Translations under genes and position numbers: made by a program | The notes under the pieces: generated by a model | The model's database searches: none | What the model was told of the DNA's origin: nothing | What the model saw: only the letters and a program-made list of their open reading frames with translations | Source of the DNA: Styela clava | Taxonomy: Eukaryota > Chordata > Ascidiacea > Stolidobranchia > Styelidae | Direction of reading: 5' to 3' | DNA length: 64,000 nucleotides | Assembly: GCF_964204865.1 (NCBI RefSeq) | Contig: NC_135254.1 | Span: forward strand, 19,039,001 to 19,103,000 | Shown: positions 23,745 to 36,569 of the stretch, piece after piece | How positions within the stretch are numbered: the stretch's first letter is position 1 | Layout of the letters: the number at the start of each line of letters is the position of its first letter

Positions 23745-24289
23745 CAACAACCTGTCAAGATTTAAGCCATGGAAAATGATTCCCATAATCTTATCTCAAT
23801 CCTTGTACACATAATAATAATTCGTTTATATACATTGCCGCCTTAATTGAACCGCCAATTATTATATATATATATCGATCCGCCAAAAGTTATTACCGTT
23901 AAATGACAATGTCGAAAGCGCATTTCCTGAGCACCACGATTCTAATCATGGTGTCAGACATAGATAAGTATGTTGCCAGGTATTCAATAGAATTGCAGTC
24001 TTATAAAATGTAGTGAAAATATTGAGGTTTGTTTAATGAAGCAATAGACAAATGATACCAAGAAATGGCCGCTTACGGCACACGATTTTCTAGAAGAAAG
24101 TGGTATTTATTTTTATTATTAATTGAATTCGGAGGTACTACTAGGCCAATATATATAGATATTTGCTATTTCCACATGAGACAAATAGCCAACGGCAATA
24201 TATGAAAGAGTAGGATATCTAATTTAATTAGGCAATATATTTCATGTTTTATAAGTGGTTTGTTTCAGGTATATATCTAGAATCTAGAT

Positions 24290-24720
24290 CAAGGTGGTAT
24301 ATAAAACCTTTAGTTATTTTTTAATTGCTTCACGGAAAGTACTGTGGCATTTTCCGTATCTTTTCTCGTTTTTGGTTTTGTAATATCGCTTCAAATTATA
24401 TTCTGTCGTGACAGATATTACTTAAAAGCCAACCGGCACTGCGATTTACCGTTGATAGGAGGAAGGAAATACATTTCCTCCCTTCTTTTAATACTCGTTT
24501 TATAATGAATTTTAAAATTTGACTATTTCCCTTCCTCGCTGCGTGAGCAGGCCTAGTGCTATCGTCAAAGAACTGACAAGTTCGTCTAAGTTGGGATTTC
24601 GAGACCTAGCTAGAAGAAACTGGACCGCGCGGCGCTAAGTCAGTTCTGCGTTTCGTTACTGCTGTCATGAGACCCACGCTTAAAAATAGAGGAGTGTAAA
24701 TAAAGGCACAAAGTCTCTCC
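24290..24720 (+). repeat. repeat with TATA box and AATAAA, copy A (possible solo LTR)
   Basis: It starts near a tatataaa box (24298-24305) and includes gtcgcttcaaattatattct, tgacagatattacttaaaag, agcgtgagca and cgcggcgctaagtcag. It reaches an aataaa (24699-24704) followed by ggcacaaagtc. The same order is found at 34715-35145 and 58100-58515. A TATA box and a poly(A) signal about 400 bp apart are compatible with an LTR, but no TG...CA ends or internal gag/pol are visible. Confidence 0.6.
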
Positions 24721-26024
24721 GAAAAGGAGTTGTTTGGCGCGAGCTTGTCGCTTAGTTGAGATGAAAGGCGCGACTTTTCGGCAGCGTCTGGACGTTAAAA
24801 TTCCGTGATTAAAAACATCAATATTCATTCCCGACATCGGGATTAGGAAAATAAGGGGGTTGAAATCTCCGGATCGAACCCAAATTGGAATAGCTAAAAA
24901 AAACTGAAAAATATCCTGCCAATAAATACGAATGATTGCCAATGCTCTAGTTAGTATACGGCAAAAGCTAAATTGTTCTGCGGCCCGAGTGCCAGAATTT
25001 GATCTAGACCAAATAGTAAAATTACCTTCACTTGTTATTGGTGAATCTTCATAGAATGTAATTTGGAAAAATTTAACTGTATCGATCGTTTTTTTTTTAT
25101 TCTAGCACTCAGATGCTAGAATAGATCGAGACCACGAAAACCAATGATTCCAGCAGAGTTTGAACTAAGTTTAATGCAAGTTTTCCATCTTCCGTAAATT
25201 ACCTAGCTGAGATACTGATATATGAAGCTACAACACAACGAAAATTCCATCAGTTAAGGGGTGTTTTGTATTTTCATCAACGACCAGTTATGAGGCTATG
25301 AGATTAAAAATATAACATGGACGAGCACAAAAGAGAATTAGATTTAACAGGTTCGTTGCATTTCGAAAATAAAGTCAATTTAATTTGTGATTCGCGTCAA
25401 TAACAGGAATACTTCCCGCTCGTGTCAAACACCGTAGGAATTGCTCCAAAACAAAGCGACACCTAAGTTCGTAATAAGCGAGATGAAATCAGTAAAAAGC
25501 TGTTTATTCAATAAACAAAGGATTTAGAATGGATTGAGGAAATTTTTTGCTCATTTCGTACAGGAGATGCGTGAAACACAAGTAGATATTTTCTTCAAGC
25601 GTCACTTGTCTGGAATATCATGTTTATAAACAATAATATACATGTGCATAGAACATAAATAGAGTTACAAATGGCGTCGTAGCTACCTAGCTTATACTTT
25701 TCAAGTAAGCGGCGGATTGGGAAAGATACGATATGAGTATTATTTGGACTTTAAATGTCATGTGTTTTATAGACCCAATTGCTGTATTGGAATATGATTA
25801 CTGTACATTTAAAAATCGAACCAGCTGTTTATAAAACAGCACCATAAGCCCCATTCTATCTTTTATTTACCACACACATCTATTACTACTGTAAGTATAT
25901 ACATTTGCATTACATTTTTGTTTTTTATATCGGCTGCATAATTTCATAATAGGAGTGGGACAAATTAAGGTTACTAGTTTTATGTGTAATAACATAGCGT
26001 GTAGTGTTTCCTTCTACAGCCTTA
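24721..26024. other. 5' flank of SLC46 gene 2
   Basis: Gene-free and shared with 35146-37650 apart from the hAT insertion there. It contains several conserved blocks between units A and B but no extra exon that I can support. Confidence 0.5.
26008..26024 (+). promoter_or_regulatory. splice-acceptor-like tract abutting the start codon (gene 2)
   Basis: ttccttctacag followed by cctta and ATG is a good 3' splice site only 5 bases from the start codon. In gene 3 it is ttccttccatag-cttta-ATG, so the AG and its distance survive substitutions. It is either the acceptor of a 5'-UTR intron or a trans-splice acceptor. Confidence 0.6.
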
Positions 26025-29000
26025 ATGGCAAAGTTACGATGTCCTCATGTTGAACTACTTGTATTTTTTGTTTGCTGTACAATCTACTCTTCGGACACAA
26101 TTTTGAATGAATTCATTTATCAGGTTAGTAGTTTATTTCTTTTGTTTATATGAAATTGCGCATTTCGTCGTTTCCCCTAATTTTTTTAAATATCGATGAA
26201 TGCACCTCTGTGAAGGAATATGCCTGCAACGTGTACACAATATACAGATATATTTGAGCCAAGCGCAGCTTCTAATTACTTTCAACGCAGGTCGTTTCAG
26301 AAAGGAACAATTTCACCACAGATCATACATTAAATTACTGCGCTGACAACTTTAAACAGTCAGAAGTAAGAAGAATTGTAGCGGAAGAAACATCAAGGCT
26401 AGTTTCTAATTTCTAATGATATAAAATTGTACTAGTCAGAGTATGCTGAATTGGTATTACACTTTAGAGCTGTTCGCATTGGCTTCTAAAATTGTCGCGC
26501 AGGTTACGATTCTTATTTGTCTAATTGGTGTTTCACCGAATAAGCAGCAACATTTGCAACATAGCTTGATATTTGGATTTTTATAATAATTTCATCGCTA
26601 TTTCAATTCTCATTATAAAAATGTTGAATACTTTTTTTTAAAACCGTAGTAATAACTTCTGCATATAAATATGATAAAAATGCCCAATAGTAGATTTGGA
26701 AGTTATTCAAAGATAACACAAATTATATGGGGCAGATTACGTCGTCTTATCTTATGTATTCGAGTAGTGAATAGCATGATTTTCAAGGGTACAAATGCAT
26801 TCATTTATGTGAAGCTTTGAAGATATTACTCTCATACTAGCATTTATTAACCGAGCTAATCCGAGCTCAGCCTTTTCTTCTTTGTAAAACGTATACACTG
26901 ACGTATATAGGTACATGGTGAGAGAAAAATAAAAATGTAATGAAAAATAAAAATTGATCAACGATAATTTTGTTTATATTGAATAATTTGTACAGGTGGG
27001 GTATGTATGAAAGAGTGGCTCAGCGAATCTCCAACGTCGTGGCAGCTTTGGTAATTACTTCAGCAAGTGACCAGATCGGACGTAAGAAAGCGCTGCTTTT
27101 TCCAGTCTTGGGAACAGTGATATCTTCAACACTTCAGACATGTATAATCAAGTTTAAGTGCGTTGTATTGACATCTATATTTCGACTAAACTTAGGGAAT
27201 TTGAATTGGATTAAAATGATGAATGAAAAAAAAGAAATACGTGAATTTCTCTAAAATAATGTTTAAGTAAACTTACTTACATTGACTCTTTTTTACAATT
27301 GGTTTATTTGCAGATTACCACTGTTTTTTATTGTCATTAATGGGTTTTTTGAAGGAGCGTTTGGTGCTTATGCCGTCCTCATAGATTTGTGTACCGTCTA
27401 TATCACCGATACTGTGTCGTTAGAAAACAGAGGGAAAAGGTTTCATATTATATTTTAAATTTTTAACAATGTTCCGCTGGTTCCAACAGCATAGTAAAAA
27501 AGTAATCAACTCTAATGTAACATCATGAATAAATCCAGCAAAGTCGACGCGGAAGAAAATTAGTCGACAACTATGAATCATAATGCAGATGAACACTTTT
27601 TCCCGCATAATTGAAATAAACTTTATATCGTTTTATAACGAAATGTCTATGGTAAGGTAATAATTGAACAACTCCAAAATAAACAGTGAATACATTTTTG
27701 ACCGAAACGTTGGAAATAATACTGAGAATGATCTCACTTGAAGTATTATTGCTTACATATATAAAAGTCCATTCCAAAATGCCAGTTGGAATCCTTTCCT
27801 TTTGGAAGAAATTGACAGAATACTATTATTTCAGTTTTTTGTATACGAAATGCATATATGCATTTAAACCAAACAATGATTGACAGGGACGTTAAAAACT
27901 GTTAAATCGCGTTAGTTAGCTTAATTGAAACATTATTAGAGCAATAAAATATTAGATAGCATGTACTCAGTAACTCAGTGAGCTAAAACGCATTTGTTTC
28001 ATTTAAATCAACAACCATTATTCTCAATTTTTAGACTTACAATATTGGAAGTATTTTCACATTTCGGCGGAGGAATTTCTCTTCTCGGTACCGGATTTTG
28101 GATCAAGTATCAAGGCTTCGTTCCCCCATCATTGTTTCTAGTTTCTTGCAGTTGCGTTGGATTAGTTTTACTCGCATTTCTTCCATCCAAGAATATCGTC
28201 TCAAGATATCAGGAGAATGAAGACGCAGTCAATTTACTAACAACAGATAGAAAGGAAGAGCCCGAGTTAAATTCTACAACAAAAACTAATTTGGGCATTT
28301 GGATACAAGCGAAGATATTTTGGGAAATATGTTCAAGTGATAAAAGCGTATGTCATATTTGTATACAAGGTATGCAATTTGTGTTTCCTAACGAAATTTT
28401 CCATAGCGACTATAATTCACTGTTTGTTGAAATAATTATTATTATGTTTGTCTGAAGAAATTGGATTACGATCTATCGATAACAAATAGCATTCAATTCA
28501 TGAAAATAGATCATTTTATACTAGTTTGCACTCTGATACTATCTCATTCAAGCATATTTGTGGTAATTGCCTCATACTTATTCGTATAGCACGTAAACAA
28601 AGAAGACGGGCAGGTAAATCATTATATTCACAACATAATTTTGCGGTTCAATTATTTTTGTGAACTTCGGAAGCATTTATAATGAGCATAGCCATATCGC
28701 CATAATACTTTGGTAACATTACGTTACTCAGATTGAATTGTATTTAACAATAGATTTTTATACCAAAATCGAAAATTTATTAAGATTCAATTGGTCGACG
28801 TCTTCGCTCATCGTACGTGATCGGGTATTTTTCGTTTTTATGTGTGGACTATATAACAATAGAGTGTATGGCAAAAAAACATCTTCGCTATTTCCTAAAA
28901 ATTCTATGCCTTGGAACAGTATGCGACCACATGAATACCTATAGCTAATATTATTATTCAAATTCACATGATCTTTATTACTATACAGAATGACGTAAAA

Positions 29001-31452
29001 TAATTGCTTGTCAGAATTGTTATCTACCACAATCGTTCTTATAGCCTGTTTATAAAGTTGGCGAAGGCGTACATAATAATTGATTGGACGACGAGATTGC
29101 GTTGCAGATGTTGAGAAGTACAAATATATGCTAAATATTCAGCATTCTATACCGTGTGAGATGCTACTCGCCTATTCATAGTGAAACGTTTCTCTCATTT
29201 AACTATGGTATATATTTTTCGAGTTTACTGATATAGTTCAGGTTACTAACTTAAAAAATATAATTATTGATTTCTTTTTATAGGAAATACTAAATTGTGT
29301 TCGCACGCTAAAAATATACACAGGGGCCGTGTATGGAGATTGTGGTTATATATTATCGCTTATGCGTTGTATATGTTTGTGGTAAACGGAATTGAACTTT
29401 TTCAAACAATGTTCTTCATTTCTCGACCAATTTGTTTTACTCCAGAACTTGTCGGAGCCCAGAATGTGAGTGTATTTTCAGCTAGCATGGTCTTTACCAA
29501 CTTCATATTTTGGAATTTGAATACAAAATCGTTTCAGAAAAACAACCTGAACGGATTTCACAGATTTGGTTTAGAAGCAAAATTTTTACAGATTTGAGCA
29601 TGTTACAATTCATTGAATGAATTTCTCACAAATACATTTATCCCAAACAGTACTTGATGAAGCAATCCTTTCGAATGTATAATATACTGAGTCTGGTACC
29701 TTCTATGTTGCATTTAACTCGTCAGCAATAAACCACCGTCTTCGATGTTATCACCCATCAGATTTCAACCAGCTTTCAAAGGTTTAGTTAACTGATTGGG
29801 ATCAATATTTTGATATATTTAATGTTTAGAATTCGAATCTTTGCTGTTTCAGGCTGTAATTTCAACATGGGGTTTATATTCGATAACCGACCTAACATTT
29901 TCATTCAGAGTCTCGACGCTTCGTCCATTATTTTCTCAATATTCCTTGTCATTTTTTATGAAAACGTACTTCATATGGAAAGTCAGGCAATATTACTAAC
30001 TGCAATGTTTGCTCGTTTCACTACGTCGCTATTGATGTTTTGTTCGAGTGAAGCTACTCTTATATTTATTGGTGAGTTATTCTTAGATATCTATACTGTA
30101 TTTGGTGTATTATATATATAAAAAAAATATCGTTAATATTTCTAATTTATCAAAGCCAATCTTTATATTCATAATACTCGAAATATAAACAATACGAAAT
30201 AGTAATTTGTTAATTTAAACTGAATATATGATTTCGTGTCGTTGGCATAATTAAGAAATTCAGTATTTTATATGCTGTACATTTGTTGAGTTTCAAATGG
30301 TCGACTCCAATACGTAGCTGTTTATCTATTTTTATATAATGCAGTACTGTACGTTTAAGTAATAACTTATAAAATTTATTTTCACAATTATGTATTATTG
30401 TATGTTATACATCTGATTATCTAATAGAATTATATTTTATTTTCTGTATCTGCTCTTTTCCCCCTACATTCTCTGTCTTCCACTGTTTATTCTACAGCCA
30501 ACTAACTGCTAAGGAACATAATTTCAAGTAGATATTAGAATTACCATCGAAATTCTATCAAATAATTTTTGTAACACAACTACCATCGCTTCATCCAGTT
30601 TTTATGAAATGGGGATTACCCTAACCGGCCACCTGGTGAGTTGCGTGGCTCTTAAATATAATATCGAGTTTCCCGATACTTCAAACCTCAAGTCGATATT
30701 AGAACCTTAGATGTTGATGCTTGAAAACCAGCTTTGTTTCCCGGGTCTTCCTTCCTCCAGCAAAATTTGGAGTTAGACTTTTTTCGTAATTTTGCATGCT
30801 ATCATTCCTTATGAACTATGTCGACTATGGCTATGTATGTTTCATGTGCAAAAATATTTCAATTTATGCAACTCAATTGTTAAAAATATTTAGCTACCAG
30901 TATCGGCCCGTTCAGTAATATAACGTCACCATATTTGAGAAGAGGGATATCATCACTGGTATCATCATTCGAACAAGGTAAGCAGCATACATCATGAAGA
31001 TACAGATTTTCAGATTAGAATAGTTAGATACTGTATACCATATACATACATGCCTTATTTACATGTTTCAGGATCAGTATTTGCTTTGCTGTCTTTTGTC
31101 AATGGAATTATCGGGATATTCACCCCAATTGTTGTTTTGACTTTATATCCAGCAACTCTTGCTATCTCCTACTCATTTATATGGATTGTAATGGCATCAA
31201 TACTATGTTGTCCACTGATTCTAATGACGTAAGTTGAATCTACATTTTAGGATCCGACCATTAGCTTAAAAGTGTGTCCTACATCATGTAAAATTTGAAC
31301 TAGTGAACAGTCAATCCTAATGTCGTTTTCAGTTCACGTTCCTTAAGTATATATATATCAGATGTTTACATTCATAATTTCATTTGTCGAAAAACTGCAT
31401 TGTTGTTTTTAGAATCGTATGGATAGCGGATAGAAAGCGGACAGACAAATGA
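26025..31452 (+). CDS. SLC46-like (PCFT-type) MFS transporter, gene 2, 10 exons, 482 aa
   Basis: Coding exons: 26025-26123, 26291-26397, 26996-27151, 27314-27439, 28035-28369, 29284-29465, 29909-30071, 30894-30977, 31072-31228 and 31413-31452. Phases match gene 1 and the frame is open to TGA at 31450. Family marks: S-D-Q-I-G-R-K (D94, R98), Y-I-T-D (D153), I-L-E (E168), P-Y-L-R (R405), F-E-Q-G, and L-Y-P-A-T-L in helix 11. The matching acidic and basic residues of human PCFT are functionally important. C50 and C325 match the PCFT loop 1 to loop 4 disulphide, and N40-F-T is a sequon. The central loop holds C269-x2-C272 and C280-x-H282. Intron 2 has a GC donor. An acceptor-like ttccttctacag ends 5 bases before the ATG. 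The family moves folates and other organic solutes with protons; the substrate here is unknown. Confidence 0.92.
26398..26399 (+). promoter_or_regulatory. GC splice donor of intron 2 (gene 2)
   Basis: The exon ends ACA TCA AG and the intron begins gctagt; the junction AG|G (R69) to TGG is required by the aligned paralogues. No GT nearby gives phase 2. Confidence 0.78.
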
Positions 31453-31878
31453 ATGAAGATAAATATTCCGCAGCTAATCATTTTATCGTGATTCATTCCA
31501 CAATATTACATCCTTTTCCTGATGTTCAAGTTTTCCGTTACTACAAGAAATGAGATAAAAAAAAATTTTCATGTAAGCAAACAACAAAAAATTTGAATCT
31601 GCGAATATTAAAAATCTCAAATTAGTTTTTATTTTACAAATGAGTCAAACCATCCGAACAGAGGTATAGCTTCGACATTCATAATCTAGCATTTCGCATA
31701 CCATGATACCGGCAGCAGGGCTGCGACTTTTGTCTGAATAAAAACACCTAGATTGACCTCAATCAATCTCAATTGACACCTAACAATATCTAGATTGGAA
31801 AACAAAACATCCAAAAAATATATCTAAATATGAAGTTAATAAATTTAATAAAAATAAACAAAACAAGAGAGTACAAAT

Positions 31879-32660
31879 AGTTCATTATATTACATCATAG
31901 TAGATTACAAAGATCATTTGAAGTTGTTGTTGCTACAGTTGCTTCAGAGGGATTTTTATATGTTTCTGCTGTACATATGTTTTCAAACCCGAAACAGGTT
32001 TCTTATATGGCGTGCAACATTGTTATTTGGAATAGGGGTTAAATTAAATGATTGTACTAGTATTGCATTCAGTGAATCTGTTTTTCTGCCGTTTCTTAGT
32101 TTTTTTTTCACAGTTTATTGATCTAATTTTTTTTAAACATTAGCTTATAAATGACGTAGTAATATTTCTGGCTTACATTACTGTTGTCGTGTTATTGTTC
32201 CTCTTTCTGAGTTTACAAGATTGAAGTTTTGTGCTGACTATCTGCCCTGCCTATAGTGTTTTTTGTTTTAGTTCATTATATTACATCATAGTAGATTTCA
32301 AAGATCATTGGAAGTTGATGTTGTTGCTACAATTGCTTCAGAGGGATTTTTATATGTTTCTGCTGTACATATGTTTTCAAACGCGAAACAGGTTTCTTAT
32401 ATGACTTGCAACATTGGTATTTGGAATTGGGTTGAATTAAATGATAACTAGTATTGCATTCAGTGGATCTGTCTTCCTGCTGTTTCGTAGTTTGTTTTTT
32501 ACACAGTTTATTGCACTTTTTTCAACAACAGCGTTTGAATGACGTAGTGAAATTGCTGGCTTACATTGCTTTTGCCGTGGTATTGTTCCACTTTCTGACT
32601 TTACACGATTGAAGTTTTGTAGCTGATTTTCTGCCATGCCGATAGTGTTTTTTAGGATAG
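31879..32660. repeat. two-unit 391-bp tandem duplication
   Basis: The unit starting agttcattatattacatcat at 31879 recurs at 32270 with about 10% substitutions. Both units include ttgcttcagagggattttta and gaaacaggtttcttatatg. Open frames in the two copies differ, so it is not read as coding. Confidence 0.9.
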
Positions 32661-32800
32661 CTATGTTTTATGACAGTTGACAGAATGTATGTTGTATGTT
32701 GCTAACAGAAAACAAAAACACGATTTTTAAAACAGTCGAATTTGCAGGTACGCTAGTTTATGTTTCAGCTTTCTAAGTGAGATAAAATCGTTGGCATATA

Positions 32801-33030
32801 GTGGCCCAAAAGTAGGTATACAGTTATTTTATTTATTTTTTATTACCTTCCAAGCAGCTAGAAAACTAATGTAAAATTCACAATAGATATATTATCTAAA
32901 AAACAAAAAGCAATTTTTGTGGTACATAACAAGTAACATAAAGTGAACTGCAAGTAGCTTCAAAGCATATAAAATAGTTTAATAAATGTATACCTACTTT
33001 TGGGCCACCACCTACTTTTGGGCCACCCTG
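32801..33030. mobile_element. mariner-like MITE with TA target site
   Basis: The left end gtggcccaaaagtaggtata pairs with the reverse of tatacctacttttgggccac. The right terminus is doubled: cctacttttgggccacc occurs twice in a row and ends ...ccctg before TA (33031-33032). On the left TA lies at 32799-32800. The interior is AT-rich with no coding potential. Confidence 0.82.
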
Positions 33031-34714
33031 TACGTACTTATACAGTTATATTGCTCTCTCCAGTTTTGTGATAAAAATCCCTTAGATTTCATATGATTTA
33101 AGTTTTATCAACATTACATTAAATTCTGCATACTATCGGTATTTGTTTAACATTTATACACATCGCTTTTTTTTATTACCCACTGGATAATATTTAGAAG
33201 GTTGAAAAAAATATCTAAATTTTATAGCAAACATCTGGACTCCAAATTTTACATCTAGATCATGAACAAAACATCTAGATCTAGCGGTGCTTGATCACTA
33301 AACGCCGTTTGTTATAAATTAATGTGCATCATGTCACACATAATACATACGAAGACAGTAAGCAAAATAACACGAGCCAATCGCAAAGGAAATTGACAAG
33401 TTTACGAGCTGACCGCAAAGGAAATTAACAAAGATACGAACTAACTGCACTGCCCCAGGGAAATTACAACGAACAGATGTTTTATTTCATTCACCAGCAT
33501 CCCGATATAGATATAAAATTGTGAAAGCCTGTAGGTTACAAAAAACTACATTCTGTATCAAGCTATACAAAGATTTTAAATGTTCGTGAGTTTTAAAAGA
33601 ACTATATTCTGTATCCTGCTAACAGATGCCGTATCGAATGCTGAGATAAAGGTTAGACAACTGGCGGTGTTAGGAGTGCTATCGAGCATACCGGACTGTA
33701 GAAAATTTTTGCGAGAAAACCGGTTATTAGCAAGTCGTATGCATTGTCCTAAGTGCAGAAGCGTAAAAAACAAATCCCCTTTTCTCATTTCGATCCAACA
33801 ACCTGTCAAGATTTAGGCCATAAAAAATGATTTCCATAATCTCATCTCAATTCTTGTACACATAATAATAATTCATTTATATACATTGCCGTCTTAAACC
33901 GTCAATTATTATATATATACATCCGCCAAAGTTATTACCGTTAAATGACAATGTCGAAAACACATTTCTTGAGCACCACGATTATAACCATGGTGGCAAA
34001 CATAGATAAGTATGTTAATTTGAATTCAATAGAGGTTTGTATATTGAAGCAATAATTACCGACTTTCATACGGCTCAACAAAGCGTGACGACTGCTGCCA
34101 GAACCACTTTTCAAGGGGGCGCTGCGATCTTGCTTTGTATTCGCATGTGGTTGGGCGGTAGATTATCCGAGAGATGCTGTACTAAAGTAGGTTTTTCATA
34201 TTATGTCAGTGTTTCAAGGTACACGATAGACTAGTTTGACACGATATCCGGTCCTCTGACGGTACTACAGTATCGGTACGGGTGCACCACTGCCAGGTAC
34301 CGTTCCGGTACTTAACCCAACCGACTAATAGACCGTCGTACTGCACATGCAATTTAACATTAGTTAGTCAATATTAAATTTATATTATTAAAAAGACTGT
34401 TGAAGCAACATTCACACACAGCGAGCTTTTCGAAGGAGGTACGACTAGCAACCGTGCGTAGTCTGAATCGGCGCGGTAAGGCAAGCGTCCGCTCAAAATA
34501 TGTTGCTGGCAGCATCGGTCAAAGGTCATGAAAGTTGGTAATAGACAAACGATACCAAAAAATAGCCGCTCTCAGCACCCGAATTTCTAGAAGAAAGTAG
34601 TATTTATGTTTATTATTAATTGAATTCGGAAGTACTACTAGGCATGGTGCTACTAGGTACTACTATTTCATGTTTTATAAATGGTTTGTTTTAGGTATAT
34701 ATCTAGATCAAGGT

Positions 34715-35145
34715 GGTATATGAAGCCTTTAGTTATTTTTTAATTGCTTCCCGAGAAGTACTGTGGCTATATCCGTATCTTTTCCCGTTGTTGGTTTTGT
34801 AATGTCGCTTCAAATTATATTCTGTCGTGACAGATATTACTTAAAAGCTCACCGGCACTGTGATTTACCATTGCTATGAGGAAGGAAATACGTTTCCTCC
34901 CTTTCTCCTCCCTTACTCATTTTATGATGAATTTTATATGTCGACTAATTCCATTCTCCGCAGCGTGAGCAAACTTAGTGCTATCGTCAGAGAACTGACA
35001 CGTTCGTCTAAGTTGGGATTTCGAGACCAAGATAGAAGAAAATTGGATCGCGCGGCGCCAAGTCAGTTCTGCGTTTTGTCCTTGCTGTCATGATGAGACC
35101 CACGCTTAAAAATAGAGGAGTGTAAATAAAGACACAAAGTCTCTC
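34715..35145 (+). repeat. repeat with TATA-like box and AATAAA, copy B
   Basis: This is the unit B counterpart of 24290-24720. The TATA box has changed to tatatgaa, and the aataaa at 35125-35130 is kept. Confidence 0.6.
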
Positions 35146-35373
35146 CAAAATGGAGTTGCTTGACGCGAGCTTGTAGCTAAGTTGAGATGAAAGGCGCGAC
35201 TTATCGGCAGCGTCTAGACGTTAAAATTTCGTGATTTTAACAAACATCATTCCCGACATCGGGATGAGGAAAATGATTGGGTTTAAATCTCCGGATCGAA
35301 CCCAAATTGAAATAGCTAAAAAAACTGAAAAATATCCTGCCAATAAATACGAATGATTGCCAATGCTTTAATA

Positions 35374-36569
35374 CAGTGGTTCCCAGCCGCCGGTCCGCGA
35401 AGCTTTTTTGCCGGTCCGCAAGAAATTTCGTTGTTTTGATGCCGTCTCAATCGTTTTAGCGAAGACGAGGTTGCGTTTGTTTATTGCGCAATTTATCTTC
35501 CTTCATCATTTTTTGACATGTGCTCCATCAAATCTCGCAAGATTCAGAAATCTAAAAATCGGCAGGCGTGCTTCTTCTGTTCTGCATGCTTTTCCTGATT
35601 AATATGACAATCCATATAAAATGTTATGCATATTTCTTTGTTTCAACCAGAAAACAGAAAAGAACAGTATATTATCCCAGTAAGATATGAACTTGTTGCG
35701 ACCTTGCAGGTGGTCACGAGACGCGCAAAAAAGCATGGGCCGCTGAGATCTTTCCCGGTATTTTGAGCAGATACAGTAGGATTGAGCCTGGTGCCAAGTT
35801 ACCGACGACTTTGTCATTGTAATGTAAATTCATCTCGTTTGAGGCGTCGGTCAACTGCAGAGGGATTAATATTATAAACCCGATGAAAAAGATAAAGCTT
35901 GATTAAAATTGGGATTCTACTTTACAGTCCAGAATTACAAATGAATCACTTTCACAATTTTGGACAATTAATACCAATGAGCATATGTGTATATCGCCAA
36001 GTAATAGAGCAATCAAATTATTCTCCGTATTTTCAACCAGTTACTTATGCGTTATGCGAAAAAACATTTTCATCCCTAGCTTTAATTAAAACGAAGCAAA
36101 GAAATTGGCTACACGCAGCTGCAGAGCCGCGTGTTGCAGAAACTTCTTTGAGGCCTCGTTTTCAATCCTATATTAAAAACGAAACAACAGCAAAATTCTC
36201 ACTAGAGTTAATTGTGTTTTTACATGATTTGACATGTACATGTTTTTTTATGTGAGATATTTTGTGTATGCCTTCGTTACGCTTAATGGATGCCCAACAC
36301 TGCATTTCATTACGCAAATATATCGTATTATTTTATGTTTCACCTATTTTAATTTTTGGTCGACTTAATATTTGATAGTTTTTCTTCGTGTGAAATGTTT
36401 TCAAGTGTGCCTTTTTTGTCTAAAAGCATATTGAGTGCCCGATATTGCATTATATAAAGCACATATATGATATTTTTTTCTGTTCCTGATATTCCAATTT
36501 TTGCCGGTCCGCGAGTACATTTAATTTAATTTTACCGGTCCGCCAGGGTAAAAAGGTTGGGAACCACTG
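35374..36569. mobile_element. hAT element, 1.2 kb, perfect 8-bp target duplication
   Basis: It is flanked by ctttaata at 35366-35373 and 36570-36577. The ends cagtggttcccagccgccgg and the reverse of ggttgggaaccactg are terminal inverted repeats with subterminal ccggtccgc motifs. Unit A has the uninterrupted site (near 24933-24950), so the element inserted after the duplication. It contains a remnant of the transposase C-terminus (35899-36255). Confidence 0.95.
35899..36255 (+). pseudogene. hAT transposase C-terminal remnant
   Basis: The 118-residue frame includes C-E-K-T-F-S-S-L-A-L-I-K-T-K-Q-R-N. This resembles the C-terminal dimerisation region of hAT transposases (typically S-E-x-x-F-S-x-L-K-x-I-K-T-x-x-R). 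Everything upstream, including the DDE core, is missing, so the element is a deletion derivative. Related remnants lie at about 10774 and 40185. Confidence 0.7.

Larger units (their letters stand above)
23745..31690. repeat. segmental tandem duplication, unit A
   Basis: The block from the sequence ccaacaacctgtcaagattt (about 23742) to past the 3' end of SLC46 gene 2 recurs at 33790-45370. The similarity covers upstream sequence, all exons and all introns, with substitutions and small indels. Unit A lacks the hAT insertion present at 35374 in unit B and the large intron-4 insertion. Unit B lacks part of intron 2 (about 26400-26930). Confidence 0.9.
31691..33789. other. spacer between duplication units, filled by element-like sequence
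   Basis: It begins with an element-like end cagggctgcgacttttgtct at 31713. Near 33200-33295 it has sequence (tatctaaattttatagcaaa, aaaacatctagatctagcgg) resembling the reverse of the 7131-7210 element end. Inside are a 391-bp tandem duplication and a mariner-like MITE. No gene is supported. Confidence 0.55.

Noticed and set aside
28758-29123. A 121-codon antisense open frame in intron 5 of gene 2, with a similar 96-codon frame at 42315-42605 in gene 3
   Set aside because: Both lie in duplicated intron sequence. Differences between them are mostly amino-acid changing and one frame is cut short, so the shared frame is explained by common descent of the intron.
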